From contig NZ_JACOOZ010000002.1 of assembly GCF_014287775.1 (NCBI RefSeq), forward strand, positions 1 through 64,000: a DNA stretch of 64,000 nucleotides. The letters run 5' to 3'. Positions 1-8,933 of the stretch are shown one piece after another; within the stretch, counting starts at the first letter, position 1, and each line of letters starts with the position of its first letter. Both the position numbers and the translations under genes were made by a program. Under the pieces are notes generated by a model. It was given only the letters and a program-made list of their open reading frames with translations. It was not told the DNA's origin and did no database searches. Origin of the DNA: Eubacterium_G segne (GTDB lineage: Bacteria > Bacillota > Clostridia > Lachnospirales > Lachnospiraceae).

Positions 1-407
1 CGGTATTTATGAGGAACATTACACCGATGAAGTGGTTTATCACAGCCATTGCACACATAGGGAGCCCTGTCCAAACGGGAGCAGCACTCCTTCACAAAAG
101 ATTTGCACACCTGATTGCATTTCATGCAGGAAGCACAGTTGATGTCGCAAAGAATAATCTTTTCACAGACATTTGTACGTTTGCATCGAAATCTTTTGGT
201 GCAAAAGTTGTGCGGATTATTAAATATCCGTTTTGGTTGAATGTCATCAACCCGGTGAAGACGAATCTCTTTTGAAATGGTAGTTGGATCCTTGCAAAGA
301 TATTTGGCAATCTCCTTGAAGGAAAGTCCTTCATTTAGAGAGTCTTCAATAAATTTACGGTCATCTAAAGTTAAGTGTTTCTGGTTTCCCGGTATAAGGT
401 TAGACAT
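1..407 (-). CDS. IS30-family transposase, N-terminal part (cut by window edge)
   Basis: Read on the minus strand from an ATG at 407 preceded by a strong GGAGG site, the frame stays open to base 1, so only about 135 N-terminal residues are present. It begins MSNLIPGNQKHLTLDDRKFI and contains an IS30-type helix-turn-helix (FKEIAKYLCKDPTTISKEI, residues about 32-50). A cysteine-rich stretch follows (CTKRFRC, CEKIILC, CASCMKC, CNGC), typical of the zinc-ribbon-like N-terminus of clostridial IS30 relatives. The DDE catalytic core would lie beyond the window, so activity cannot be judged. The overlapping plus-strand frames at 9-275 and 277-558 are shadows. Confidence 0.85.
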   Translation of the reverse strand, partial: MSNLIPGNQKHLTLDDRKFIEDSLNEGLSFKEIAKYLCKDPTTISKEIRLHRVDDIQPKRIFNNPHNFCTKRFRCKRTNVCEKIILCDINCASCMKCNQVCKSFVKECCSRLDRAPYVCNGCDKPLHRCNVPHKY

Positions 408-501
408 GTGTACCTCCTTCTACCGCCATCAGAGAGCATGGAAAAAGCATACAGGGAAAGAGATAAATATGCAAATGAATGGGAGAAAATGGTGTGAAAG
501 G

Positions 502-557
502 TTAAATTCCATTTATGTAAAAGTAAATTCCACTGTGAGATGGGAGAGTGGAATTTA
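502..557. repeat. Inverted repeat, likely insertion-sequence end
   Basis: TAAATTCCACT at 524-534 is matched by its perfect complement AGTGGAATTTA at 547-557 with a 12-base loop. A third related copy, TTAAATTCCAT, starts at 502. The position, about 100 bases upstream of the transposase start, fits the terminal inverted repeat of the element, but its partner at the other end is outside the window. Confidence 0.5.
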
Positions 558-664
558 AAATTTTAATTTTGGAGTTAATGGGATTTATAAACATATAGTT
601 TAAAAATATGCTTATTTATGGTAAACTGTTTTCCAGGAAAATTTACTTTTACAGGAGAAAACAA

Positions 665-2578
665 ATGATATTATCATGTAATCATATATCAAAATCTTAT
701 GGTGTTGACACTATTTTAGATGACTGTTCTTTCTTTATTAATGATAATGAAAAAGCAGCCATTGTGGGAAATAACGGTGCCGGCAAGTCAACCATAATGA
801 AAATTCTAATAGGGGAACTTAGCGCTGATAATGGAAATGTTACCATTGGCAAGGATAAAACCATCGGTTATCTTGCCCAGTATCAGGATTTAAGCTCCAC
901 TAATTCCATATATGAAGAAGTAAAATCCGTTAAGCAGGACATAATTAACATGGAACAGCGCCTTATGGGATATGAAAGGGAGATGGCTAACCTGTCAGGT
1001 TCTGCCCTTCAAAAACTTATTGAAGACTATACTAATCTTGAACATCGCTTTCAAATGTTAGATGGTTATTCATACAAAAGCGAAATTGAAGGTGTCATTA
1101 AAGGTTTAGGATTTACTTCTGATGATTTTAATAAAGAAGTGGGGAAATTATCTGGAGGACAGAAAACCAGAGTTGCCCTTTGTAAACTCCTTTTAGGAAA
1201 GCCTGACATTATAATGTTAGACGAACCCACTAACCATTTAGATTTAAATTCCATTAAATGGCTGGAAAATTATCTTTTAAACTATAAAGGTGCGGTACTT
1301 ATTATAGCCCATGACAGATATTTTCTTGACAGAATCGTAACTAAGGTCATTGAAATTGAAAATCATAAGTGTCATATTTATGATGGCAATTACTCCGCCT
1401 TTGCTGAAAAGAAAAAACAGCTTAGAGAGGTGCAGCTTAATCTTTACCTTAAACAGCAAAGTGAAATTAAACATCAGGAAGAAGTTATTGCCAAACTTCG
1501 CTCTTATAAACAGGAAAAGTTTTACAAACGTGCTGAAAGCCGTGAGAAGGCTTTAGATAAAATTGAATTAGTGGATAAGCCCGAAGAATTAAATGCTGCC
1601 ATGAATATTACCCTTGAACCTGACTGTGTAAGTGGAAATGACGTTTTAACTGTTCAAAACCTTTCTAAGTCTTACAACACACTGCTTTTTAAGGATATTA
1701 ATTTTGAAATCAAACGTGGCGAGCATGTTGCCTTAATTGGTGATAACGGTACAGGTAAAACCACTATATTAAAAATCATCAATAATATTATTTCTGCCGA
1801 TAGCGGCATGGTAAAGTTAGGTACTAACGTGCATATCGGTTATTATGACCAGGAACAGCATAACCTTACTGACAGCAATACACTGTTTGAGGAAATTGCA
1901 GATGCCTATCCTGATATGACTAATACCAAAATCAGAAACACCTTAGCTGCATTTATGTTTACGGGTGATGACGTTTTTAAATTAGTTTCCGATTTAAGCG
2001 GTGGCGAAAAAGGTCGTTTATCTCTGGCAAAGCTTATGCTTTCAGAGGCTAACTTAATTATTTTGGATGAACCTACCAACCACCTGGATATGACTTCAAA
2101 GGAGATTTTGGAAAATGCCATAAACAGCTACACCGGTACAGTATTTTATGTGTCCCATGACCGTTATTTTATTAACCGTACTGCAAGCCGTATTTTGGAA
2201 CTAACTCATACCAAATTAATTAATTACCTTGGTAATTACGATTACTATGAAGAAAAAAAAGAACAGCTTACTGCTACCTTCGCCCCGGAAATTGTCAAGG
2301 AAAAGGAAGCAAAAACTGTTTCAGATAATAAACTTGATTATTTAGAAAGGAAGGCTGAAGCCGCAAGGATTAGAAAATTGAAAAATGACATTTCTAAAGT
2401 TGAAGAGAAAATAAAAAAATGTGAAGACAGATTAAATGAATTAGATGAGATGCTTGAGGATCCTTCCGTATCTACCAATTCAGCTAAATTAAACGAAATC
2501 AGTAAGGAACAAAACGATATCAGTAAGAAGCTTGATGATTTAATGTTACAGTGGGAAGAGTTGTCAGACCAGCTTTAA
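665..2578 (+). CDS. ABC-F family ATPase (duplicated ATP-binding cassette protein)
   Basis: A 637-residue soluble protein with two ABC ATPase domains and no membrane segment, the layout of ABC-F translation factors that act at the ribosomal E site. Domain 1 has Walker A GNNGAGKST (35-43), signature LSGGQ (about 161) and DEPTNHLD (about 185). Domain 2 has GDNGTGKTT (about 359), LSGGE (about 444) and DEPTNHLD (about 468). An interdomain linker lies near 240-300 and a charged coiled coil fills about 560-637, as in YdiF-like members. The ATG at 665 is preferred over 608 because of the AGGAG site at 653-657 and because domain 1 starts immediately. Whether it is a housekeeping or an antibiotic-resistance ABC-F cannot be told from sequence alone. 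Confidence 0.9.
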   Translation: MILSCNHISKSYGVDTILDDCSFFINDNEKAAIVGNNGAGKSTIMKILIGELSADNGNVTIGKDKTIGYLAQYQDLSSTNSIYEEVKSVKQDIINMEQRLMGYEREMANLSGSALQKLIEDYTNLEHRFQMLDGYSYKSEIEGVIKGLGFTSDDFNKEVGKLSGGQKTRVALCKLLLGKPDIIMLDEPTNHLDLNSIKWLENYLLNYKGAVLIIAHDRYFLDRIVTKVIEIENHKCHIYDGNYSAFAEKKKQLREVQLNLYLKQQSEIKHQEEVIAKLRSYKQEKFYKRAESREKALDKIELVDKPEELNAAMNITLEPDCVSGNDVLTVQNLSKSYNTLLFKDINFEIKRGEHVALIGDNGTGKTTILKIINNIISADSGMVKLGTNVHIGYYDQEQHNLTDSNTLFEEIADAYPDMTNTKIRNTLAAFMFTGDDVFKLVSDLSGGEKGRLSLAKLMLSEANLIILDEPTNHLDMTSKEILENAINSYTGTVFYVSHDRYFINRTASRILELTHTKLINYLGNYDYYEEKKEQLTATFAPEIVKEKEAKTVSDNKLDYLERKAEAARIRKLKNDISKVEEKIKKCEDRLNELDEMLEDPSVSTNSAKLNEISKEQNDISKKLDDLMLQWEELSDQL

Positions 2579-2604
2579 TTATTTGATTTTATCAAGGTTA
2601 TTTA

Positions 2605-2633
2605 TTGTATTTTAGGCTGTTTTATTCTATACT
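2605..2633 (+). promoter_or_regulatory. Probable sigma-A promoter of carbamate kinase gene
   Basis: TTGTAT (2605-2610) and TATACT (2628-2633) are separated by 17 bases and lie about 35 bases upstream of the start codon at 2669, which has an AAGGAGA ribosome site. Confidence 0.45.
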
Positions 2634-2668
2634 AGATATATCATTTTACATTTAAGGAGACTATCATT

Positions 2669-3601
2669 ATGGAGAATAGAAAAGTTGTAGTCGCTCTTGG
2701 AAGAAATGCCTTTAGCGAGTCATTTCCTAAGCAGCAGGAGCGTGTTAAATTAGCTGCTAAGGCTATTGCAGACTTAGTAGAAGAAAAATATGAAGTTATT
2801 ATTACTCATAGTAACGGACCTCAGGTTGGAATGATCCAGACAGCTATGACTGAGTATTCAAGACTTGACCCGGACAGAACTGTTGCACCTATGTCTATAT
2901 GTGGTGCCATGAGTCAGGGATACATAGGATTTGACTTACAAAATGCCATTAGAACTGAACTTTTATCAAGAGGGATTTACAAACCTGTAAGTACCATTAT
3001 TACTCAGGTCAGAGTTGATCCTTTTGACCGTGCATTTAATGCTCCTTCAAAGGTTATCGGACGTCTTATGACAAAGGAAGAAGCTGAAAATGAAAAGAAA
3101 AAGGGAAATTATGTAGAATACGAAGAAGGCGAGGATGGTTACAGAAGAATAATTGCCAGTCCAAAGCCAATTGACATATATGAAATTGATGCCATTAAGG
3201 CTTTAGTTGATGCCCATCAGTTAGTTATTGCTGCAGGTGGTGGCGGTATTCCTGTATTACAGCAGCGTACAGGTCTTAAAGGTGCCAGTGGAATTATAGA
3301 GAAGGATTACACAGCTGCAAAGCTTGCAGATATGCTTGATGCTTCTACCCTCATGATTCTTACATCTAATGATTATATGACTATTGAAAAGGAGGGTGCT
3401 ACTGAAACATTAAAGAACATTTCTACAGATGAGGCTAAGGAGCTTATTGATGCTGGATACTTTGATCCTGTTACATCACTTCCTAAGATTGATGCTTCAC
3501 TTTCATTTGTTTTAGCAGGTAATGACAGAAAAGCCATTATTACTAACTTAAGTAAAGCCAAAGATGGTATCAGGGAAAACATCGGTACCATCATCAAATA
3601 A
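2669..3601 (+). CDS. arcC: Carbamate kinase
   Basis: A 310-residue amino-acid-kinase-fold enzyme of normal length. It makes ATP and carbamate (released as CO2 and ammonia) from carbamoyl phosphate and ADP, the last step of arginine, citrulline or purine-derivative fermentation. The N-terminal VVVALGRNAF is the family nucleotide/phosphate loop, with N in the usual glycine-rich GGNA position flanked by R. THSNGPQVG and AAGGGGIPV are the other family motifs. The gene has its own promoter and a terminator right after it, so it is probably monocistronic. No arginine deiminase or transcarbamylase gene is next to it in this window. Confidence 0.93.
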   Translation: MENRKVVVALGRNAFSESFPKQQERVKLAAKAIADLVEEKYEVIITHSNGPQVGMIQTAMTEYSRLDPDRTVAPMSICGAMSQGYIGFDLQNAIRTELLSRGIYKPVSTIITQVRVDPFDRAFNAPSKVIGRLMTKEEAENEKKKGNYVEYEEGEDGYRRIIASPKPIDIYEIDAIKALVDAHQLVIAAGGGGIPVLQQRTGLKGASGIIEKDYTAAKLADMLDASTLMILTSNDYMTIEKEGATETLKNISTDEAKELIDAGYFDPVTSLPKIDASLSFVLAGNDRKAIITNLSKAKDGIRENIGTIIK

Positions 3602-3610
3602 TCTTATTAT

Positions 3611-3655
3611 AAAAAACGGTTGAAATCATAATTTCTGAAATTCAACCGTTTTTTT
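3611..3655. terminator. Bidirectional rho-independent terminator
   Basis: AAAAACGGTTGAA pairs with TTCAACCGTTTTT around an 18-base loop. T-runs on both sides serve both arcC (+) and the convergent ppk (-). Confidence 0.85.
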
Positions 3656-3659
3656 ATGT

Positions 3660-5819
3660 TTATCTCTTTAACGCGTCATAGGCTTCCTGAAAGAAAAACT
3701 CCTGGGAATTAATTGGTTCATCATCATTTTCTACTTTGTGATAAACACCTTCATTGTCCATATACCTTGCCTTAATATTATCTTTTAACATAATATCAAA
3801 AATATGTCTAATCCTGTTCTTTATTTTTTCATCATAAACCGGTGCTGCCACTTCTACTCTTCTCACAGTATTTCTTGTCATAAAGTCCGCTGAAGAAATA
3901 AAAATTTTATCTCTGTCCCTTGTTCCGAAAATATAAATTCTGGAATGCTCTAAATATCTTCCCACAATACTAATTACCCGGATATTTTCTGTATATCCCT
4001 TAACTCCTGCCACAAGACAACATATTCCACGAATAACCATGTCAATTTTAACCCCTGCCTGGGATGCCTCAACTAACTTTTCCATTATCTTCTTGTCAGT
4101 TAATGAATTAAGTTTAAGTCCTATGTAGCCTTCGCCACCATTTTTTACATGATTAATCTCATCTTCTATCATTTGAATAACCTTATTCTGAAGACATTTT
4201 GGTGCCACAAGGAGATGATTTGTCTGTTCCATAACCTGAGCCATACAAATTTTGTTAAATGTTTCAGAAACCTCCTGGGCTATCTGTTCATTTGAAGTCA
4301 TAAGAGACAAATCTGTATATAGCTTTGAAGTTTTCTCGTTGTAATTACCTGTGCCAATCTGACTTACATGCTTTATGTGTCCCTCTTCGCTGTAGGAAAT
4401 AAGGCATATTTTTGAATGTACCTTTGTATGGTCAATTCCATATATAATACGGCAACCTGCCTCTTCCATTCGTCTTGACCATTCAATATTATTCTGCTCA
4501 TCAAATCTCGCTCTAAGTTCCACCATTACCACTACTTCTTTTCCATTTTCAGCAGCTTCAATCAGCGTTTCCACTACTCTGGAATCCTTTGCTACCCTAT
4601 ACAAAGTCATTTTTATGGACACAACCCTTTTATCATAAGCTGCTTCCTTTAATAGTCTCAAAAATGAATTAATGCTTTCAAAGGGATAGCTTAACAAAAT
4701 ATCCTTCTCTTCTATCTGGGCAATCATCGGACGGGATTCATCAATATTAGCTGACAGCTGAGGAACCCTTCTGTTAAAGAATAATTCCTTTTTATTTCTT
4801 AAAACATCCTGTATTTTAGATACAAAAGAAAGCTCTAACGGAGACTCTGAATAAAACGTCTGATCCATGCTTAAGTCAAGTTCCCTGCACAGTGACTTAA
4901 TAACCTTTTCATCCAGCATCCTTGAATACTCTAATTTTACAGGGCAAAGTCTCCTTCTTACCTTTATAAGTTCCTCCATGGAATCCCTGTAATCCAGTGC
5001 GTCATCATCAAACTGCTGATCATCTATGTCAATATCAGCATTTCTTATAATTCTAATTAAAGACTTACTTTTAACTGTATATTTTTCAAAAATCTTCGGC
5101 ATAAAATGAAGAATCAGTTCTTCCACCAACATATATTTATTTTTGCTTGATGGAATCTGTACCAATCGGTTAAACACTCCATTGCTGCAAGGCACAATAC
5201 ATAACTTTTCATTACTTTTTGAGCCAAGAAGAGCCACAGCATATATTTCCCTGTTATTAAGGAACGGGAACGGCTGTTTCTTTCCCACCACCTGTGGTGA
5301 AAGAAGAGGCATAACAGTGCTGTAAAAATACTTTTCTAAGTATGCGGCATCTTCATCTGAAATTTCCTTAAAACTAATAAGTTCAACTCCCTGCGTTTTA
5401 ATTTCCTTCATTAATTCCTCATATACATCGTCTTTAATTTTAAGAAGATTTTTGGTGTGTTTAAAAATATGCTCTAGCTGTTCACTTGCCACCATTTGTG
5501 TCTTATTTTCCTTAACAGTGTTATCTAAAAGCATCTGATCATAAATTGAACCCACTCTTACCATATAAAACTCATCTAAATTACTAATGAAAATATTGGC
5601 AAAGGACAGCCTTTCACAAAGAGGAACCCTCTTGTCAGCTGCTTCTTCTAACACACGTTTATTAAATTTAAGCCAGGATAACTCCCTATTATCATAATAA
5701 GGTTTCTTCTTGAGCTTTGGCTTATTGCCGTGCTTTTTGCTTTTTGCCATATTGTACTTATTATCCTTAACTTCCATTTTTTCCTCTTTTTTTATTTCCT
5801 GTGAAACTCTCTCTTCCAT
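3660..5819 (-). CDS. ppk1: Polyphosphate kinase 1
   Basis: Makes inorganic polyphosphate from the ATP gamma-phosphate through a phospho-histidine intermediate. The N-terminal domain starts with the family signature NRELSWLKFNKRVLEEA. The C-terminal half has the two phospholipase-D-like catalytic domains, with histidines at about 468 (DHTKVHSKICLI) and 625 (LEHSRIYIFGTRDRDK). I chose the ATG at 5819 (719 aa) because AAGGAAG lies 8 bases upstream. The frame also extends to an ATG at 5894 that overlaps the end of pfk. The first 60 or so residues are lysine/glutamate-rich and not part of the family fold. It sits directly after pfk, so the two are probably co-transcribed. Confidence 0.93.
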   Translation of the reverse strand: MEERVSQEIKKEEKMEVKDNKYNMAKSKKHGNKPKLKKKPYYDNRELSWLKFNKRVLEEAADKRVPLCERLSFANIFISNLDEFYMVRVGSIYDQMLLDNTVKENKTQMVASEQLEHIFKHTKNLLKIKDDVYEELMKEIKTQGVELISFKEISDEDAAYLEKYFYSTVMPLLSPQVVGKKQPFPFLNNREIYAVALLGSKSNEKLCIVPCSNGVFNRLVQIPSSKNKYMLVEELILHFMPKIFEKYTVKSKSLIRIIRNADIDIDDQQFDDDALDYRDSMEELIKVRRRLCPVKLEYSRMLDEKVIKSLCRELDLSMDQTFYSESPLELSFVSKIQDVLRNKKELFFNRRVPQLSANIDESRPMIAQIEEKDILLSYPFESINSFLRLLKEAAYDKRVVSIKMTLYRVAKDSRVVETLIEAAENGKEVVVMVELRARFDEQNNIEWSRRMEEAGCRIIYGIDHTKVHSKICLISYSEEGHIKHVSQIGTGNYNEKTSKLYTDLSLMTSNEQIAQEVSETFNKICMAQVMEQTNHLLVAPKCLQNKVIQMIEDEINHVKNGGEGYIGLKLNSLTDKKIMEKLVEASQAGVKIDMVIRGICCLVAGVKGYTENIRVISIVGRYLEHSRIYIFGTRDRDKIFISSADFMTRNTVRRVEVAAPVYDEKIKNRIRHIFDIMLKDNIKARYMDNEGVYHKVENDDEPINSQEFFFQEAYDALKR

Positions 5820-5878
5820 AACCCTCTCTTCCTTCTTAAACTTAAGTGCCTTACCTATAGTCAAAACTATTGCACCGG

Positions 5879-6952
5879 CTATTCTCCTAAACATATTCCT
5901 AATTTTTTTGCCTGTAGCACAAGCTGATTATCAATATTAACCATCTTAGTTTTACCGGCAACATCACTTAATGGAACACTTGATATTTTATTATCCACAA
6001 AGGTTGCCATATAACCATATTTTTTGTTTTCAATTAATTCTCCTGCCATAACTCCCAGCCTTGTAGCCAATACCCTGTCATAAGCACATGGATTGCCACC
6101 TCTTTGAATGTGACCTATTGAAGCAGTTCTGATTTCTTTGTCCACATATGGTTCAAGTTCCCTCGCCAGTCTTTCCGCTGCTATCAGGTTTCCTCCCTCT
6201 TTACGTTTTTTCTTCAATTCTTTCTTTGTAAGCAGGCTTTCTTCTTTTGAAATAATTCCTTCCGCTGCCGCAATAATTATATATTTCTTACCTCTTTTTT
6301 CCTTTTCTTCAATATCTTTTACTACTGCATTAATATCGTAAGGAATTTCAGGTATTAATATAATATCTGAGTTTGAAGCAATTCCTGCGTGAAGCGTAAG
6401 CCATCCTGTTTTGTGTCCCATTACTTCTACCACAAACACCCTTCCGTGGGATTTTGCAGTTGACTGAAGTTTGTCAATATAATCTGTTGCCACATCAATA
6501 GCTGACTGAAATCCAAAACTTACATCAATTCCCTCTAAGTCATTGTCAATGGTTTTAGGAAGTGTAACCACATTTAACCCCTTTTCAAATAAAAGATTTG
6601 CTGTTTTGTGGGAACCGTTTCCTCCTGCAACCACTAAACAGTCAAGACCTGTTTTCTTATAAGTGTCAATCATTGACTTAACCTTGTCACGTCCTTCTTC
6701 GTCCGGCTCATTAATCAGCTTAAAAGGTGTTCTGGAGTTTCCAATAACAGAACCTCCTAAATTTAAAATATCTTCAAAGTCGTCAATCTTCATTTTTTTA
6801 TAATTGCCCCTTATAAGACCTTTATATCCGTCTAGGAAACCATAAAACTCAACTTTATTTCTTTCCTTTTCATACAGGTACTTTGCCGTACCTCTCATTG
6901 CTGCATTTAATGCCTGACAATCGCCTCCACTTGTTAAAAAACCTATTTTCAT
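5879..6952 (-). CDS. pfkA: 6-phosphofructokinase
   Basis: A 357-residue phosphofructokinase (fructose-6-phosphate to fructose-1,6-bisphosphate; glycolysis, cytosol). Visible motifs: the N-terminal phosphate loop GFLTSGGDCQALNA, GGSVIGNSRTPF (sugar-phosphate arginine), PKTIDNDL (catalytic region) with FGFQSAIDVATDYI, VEVMGHKTGWL, and the C-terminal GHIQRGGNPCAYDR. The loop that contacts the phosphoryl donor reads GGNGSHKTA with Asn112, where ATP-PFKs normally have GGDGS and PPi enzymes GGDDT, so donor preference is open. It is longer than the 320-residue bacterial PfkA class, fitting the clostridial mixed-substrate subgroup. It is upstream of and overlaps the ppk frame. Confidence 0.9.
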   Translation of the reverse strand: MKIGFLTSGGDCQALNAAMRGTAKYLYEKERNKVEFYGFLDGYKGLIRGNYKKMKIDDFEDILNLGGSVIGNSRTPFKLINEPDEEGRDKVKSMIDTYKKTGLDCLVVAGGNGSHKTANLLFEKGLNVVTLPKTIDNDLEGIDVSFGFQSAIDVATDYIDKLQSTAKSHGRVFVVEVMGHKTGWLTLHAGIASNSDIILIPEIPYDINAVVKDIEEKEKRGKKYIIIAAAEGIISKEESLLTKKELKKKRKEGGNLIAAERLARELEPYVDKEIRTASIGHIQRGGNPCAYDRVLATRLGVMAGELIENKKYGYMATFVDNKISSVPLSDVAGKTKMVNIDNQLVLQAKKLGICLGE

Positions 6953-7101
6953 TGATAAGTCCTCCTTAATACATTATTTTTATTCCGTGCATTAAGCGAA
7001 ATCTTATTACTATCTTTCCCAAATACACTGTATATTACCACGTTTTTATAAAATCTATATAAATTATATCATATATTTGTGTAAAGTTTTTAATTACACT
7101 T

Positions 7102-8835
7102 TTAAAGCTTTGTAAGTTTATACAAATCATAATATATTCCCTGTTTCTCCATTAATTCTTCATGGGTTCCCTGTTCCTCTATTCCATTTTCAGTTAAAAC
7201 CAGTATTTTTTTAGCATTTCTAATAGTTGAAAGTCTGTGGGCAATAACTAAAGTTGTACGGTTTTTGGCTAATTTTTCCATTGATTTCTGAACGATTTTT
7301 TCACTTTCGTTATCTAATGCGGATGTTGCCTCATCAAAAATCAAAATAGGTGGATTTTTAAGGAATACTCTTGCTATGGATAAACGCTGCTTCTGTCCTC
7401 CTGATAATTTTATTCCCCTTTGACCAATATCCGTATCAAATCCCTTTGGGAGAGACATTATAAAGTCGTAGGCATTTGCCTCCTTTGCGGCCTCTATTAC
7501 TTCTTCCTTAGTGGCATCAGGTCTGCCATATTTTATATTGTCAAATATAGTTCCGGCAAAAAGATACACATCCTGCTGTACCATTCCTATGTTTTTTCTC
7601 AAACTGTTAAGTTTTATGTTTCTGATATCCTGCCCGTCAACGGAAATTTTACCGTCAGACACTTCATAAAATCTTGGTATAAGATTACATAAGGTTGATT
7701 TTCCCGCACCGGAGGAACCTACTAAAGCTACATATTCCCCTGCATTTATATCTAAATTAATATGTTTTAAAACTCTGTGCGCATTATCATTATATCTAAA
7801 GGAAACATTGTCAAAAGAAATATTTCCTTTAACATTTTTCAATTCTATAGCATCTTCCCTGTCCCTGATTTCCGGTTCTAACTGTAATATTTGCTGAAAT
7901 CTCTCATATCCTGAATATCCGTTTTGAAACTGTTCCGTAAAATCAATTAATGTTTTCACCGGGTCAGTAAAAATGTTAATATAAAGTAAAAAGGTCAGTA
8001 AATCTGTTATACTTACGGCATTTCTAGTAATCATAATTCCACCTGATACAATTACAATAAGGTTTATCATTGTATTAAAAGCTGTAAGTCCTGAATTGTA
8101 TCCGCCCATGTAATGATAACTGTTTTTCTTTGCGTCTAAAAATGCATCATTTCCCACTTTAAACTTTTCATTTTCTATATCTTCATTGGCAAAAGATTTA
8201 ACCACTCTTATTCCTGATAGATTATCCTCTATCTGTTCATTTATAGCAGCAATTTTTACACGATTTTCCCTAAATGCCCTTTTCATTCTTTTGTTGAAAA
8301 AGTATGCATACATAATCATAAAAGGAATCAGCACAAAGGCTGCAAAGGCAAGTTTTACGTTTATACTCATTAAAATAATGAGAGCACCTATTATTTTTAT
8401 TACTGAAATAGTTATATTTTCCGGTCCATGATGCAAAAGCTCCGTTATGTCAAATAAATCTGATGTTATTCTGGACATTAACTGTCCTACCTTTTGGTCA
8501 TCATAAAAAGAAAAAGGCATCTTTTGAAAATGTGCAAATATTTCTGCTCTCATATCATATTCAATTCTTGCTCCCATAACATGTCCGTAATTTGAAATAT
8601 AATAATTACAATAGCATTGAAACAATATAAGCAGTGTAACTACTACGGCAATAATTACAAGAGTTTTCATTGCTTTATCCCTATCCATATAAATAACAGT
8701 TGATGTAACATACCTTACAACCAAAGGTATCACAAGTGCTACTGCTGATGCCATAATTGCAAAAAACATATCCGTGAAAAACACTCCTTTATATGGCTTG
8801 TAGTATGATATCATCTTTTTTAATGTCTCTCTCAT
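7102..8835 (-). CDS. ABC exporter half-transporter (fused permease/ATPase)
   Basis: A 577-residue type IV (ABCB-like) half-transporter expected to homodimerise in the membrane and export lipids, drugs or peptides; the substrate is unknown. The N-terminal six-helix domain spans about residues 15-310. The ATPase carries Walker A GSSGAGKST, Q-loop VQQDVYLFAGT, signature LSGGQKQR and Walker B ILIFDEATSALD, with the H-loop in IAHRLSTIR. All catalytic motifs are intact. The ATG at 8835 is preferred because AGGAG sits 7 bases upstream; the frame runs on to 8901 with a less likely start. No partner half-transporter is adjacent. Confidence 0.9.
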   Translation of the reverse strand: MRETLKKMISYYKPYKGVFFTDMFFAIMASAVALVIPLVVRYVTSTVIYMDRDKAMKTLVIIAVVVTLLILFQCYCNYYISNYGHVMGARIEYDMRAEIFAHFQKMPFSFYDDQKVGQLMSRITSDLFDITELLHHGPENITISVIKIIGALIILMSINVKLAFAAFVLIPFMIMYAYFFNKRMKRAFRENRVKIAAINEQIEDNLSGIRVVKSFANEDIENEKFKVGNDAFLDAKKNSYHYMGGYNSGLTAFNTMINLIVIVSGGIMITRNAVSITDLLTFLLYINIFTDPVKTLIDFTEQFQNGYSGYERFQQILQLEPEIRDREDAIELKNVKGNISFDNVSFRYNDNAHRVLKHINLDINAGEYVALVGSSGAGKSTLCNLIPRFYEVSDGKISVDGQDIRNIKLNSLRKNIGMVQQDVYLFAGTIFDNIKYGRPDATKEEVIEAAKEANAYDFIMSLPKGFDTDIGQRGIKLSGGQKQRLSIARVFLKNPPILIFDEATSALDNESEKIVQKSMEKLAKNRTTLVIAHRLSTIRNAKKILVLTENGIEEQGTHEELMEKQGIYYDLYKLTKL

Positions 8836-8885
8836 TATTTTGCTCCTGATTTCTTTGTTAATTTGGATAATAGTTTTGTTTATAC

Positions 8886-8916
8886 TAAAGACCTCCGGCA
8901 TTGCCGAAGGTCTTTA
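8886..8916 (-). terminator. Probable terminator after secreted protein gene
   Basis: TAAAGACCTCCGGC and GCCGAAGGTCTTTA form a 14-base stem with one mismatch and a three-base ATT loop. The hairpin is strong, but the T-run that follows on the minus strand is poor. Confidence 0.5.
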
Positions 8917-8933
8917 AACTAAATTGTGTAAAT

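Noticed and set aside
3373..3597. Hydrophobic minus-strand frame inside carbamate kinase
   Set aside because: Fully contained in a well-supported gene on the other strand; no start signals.
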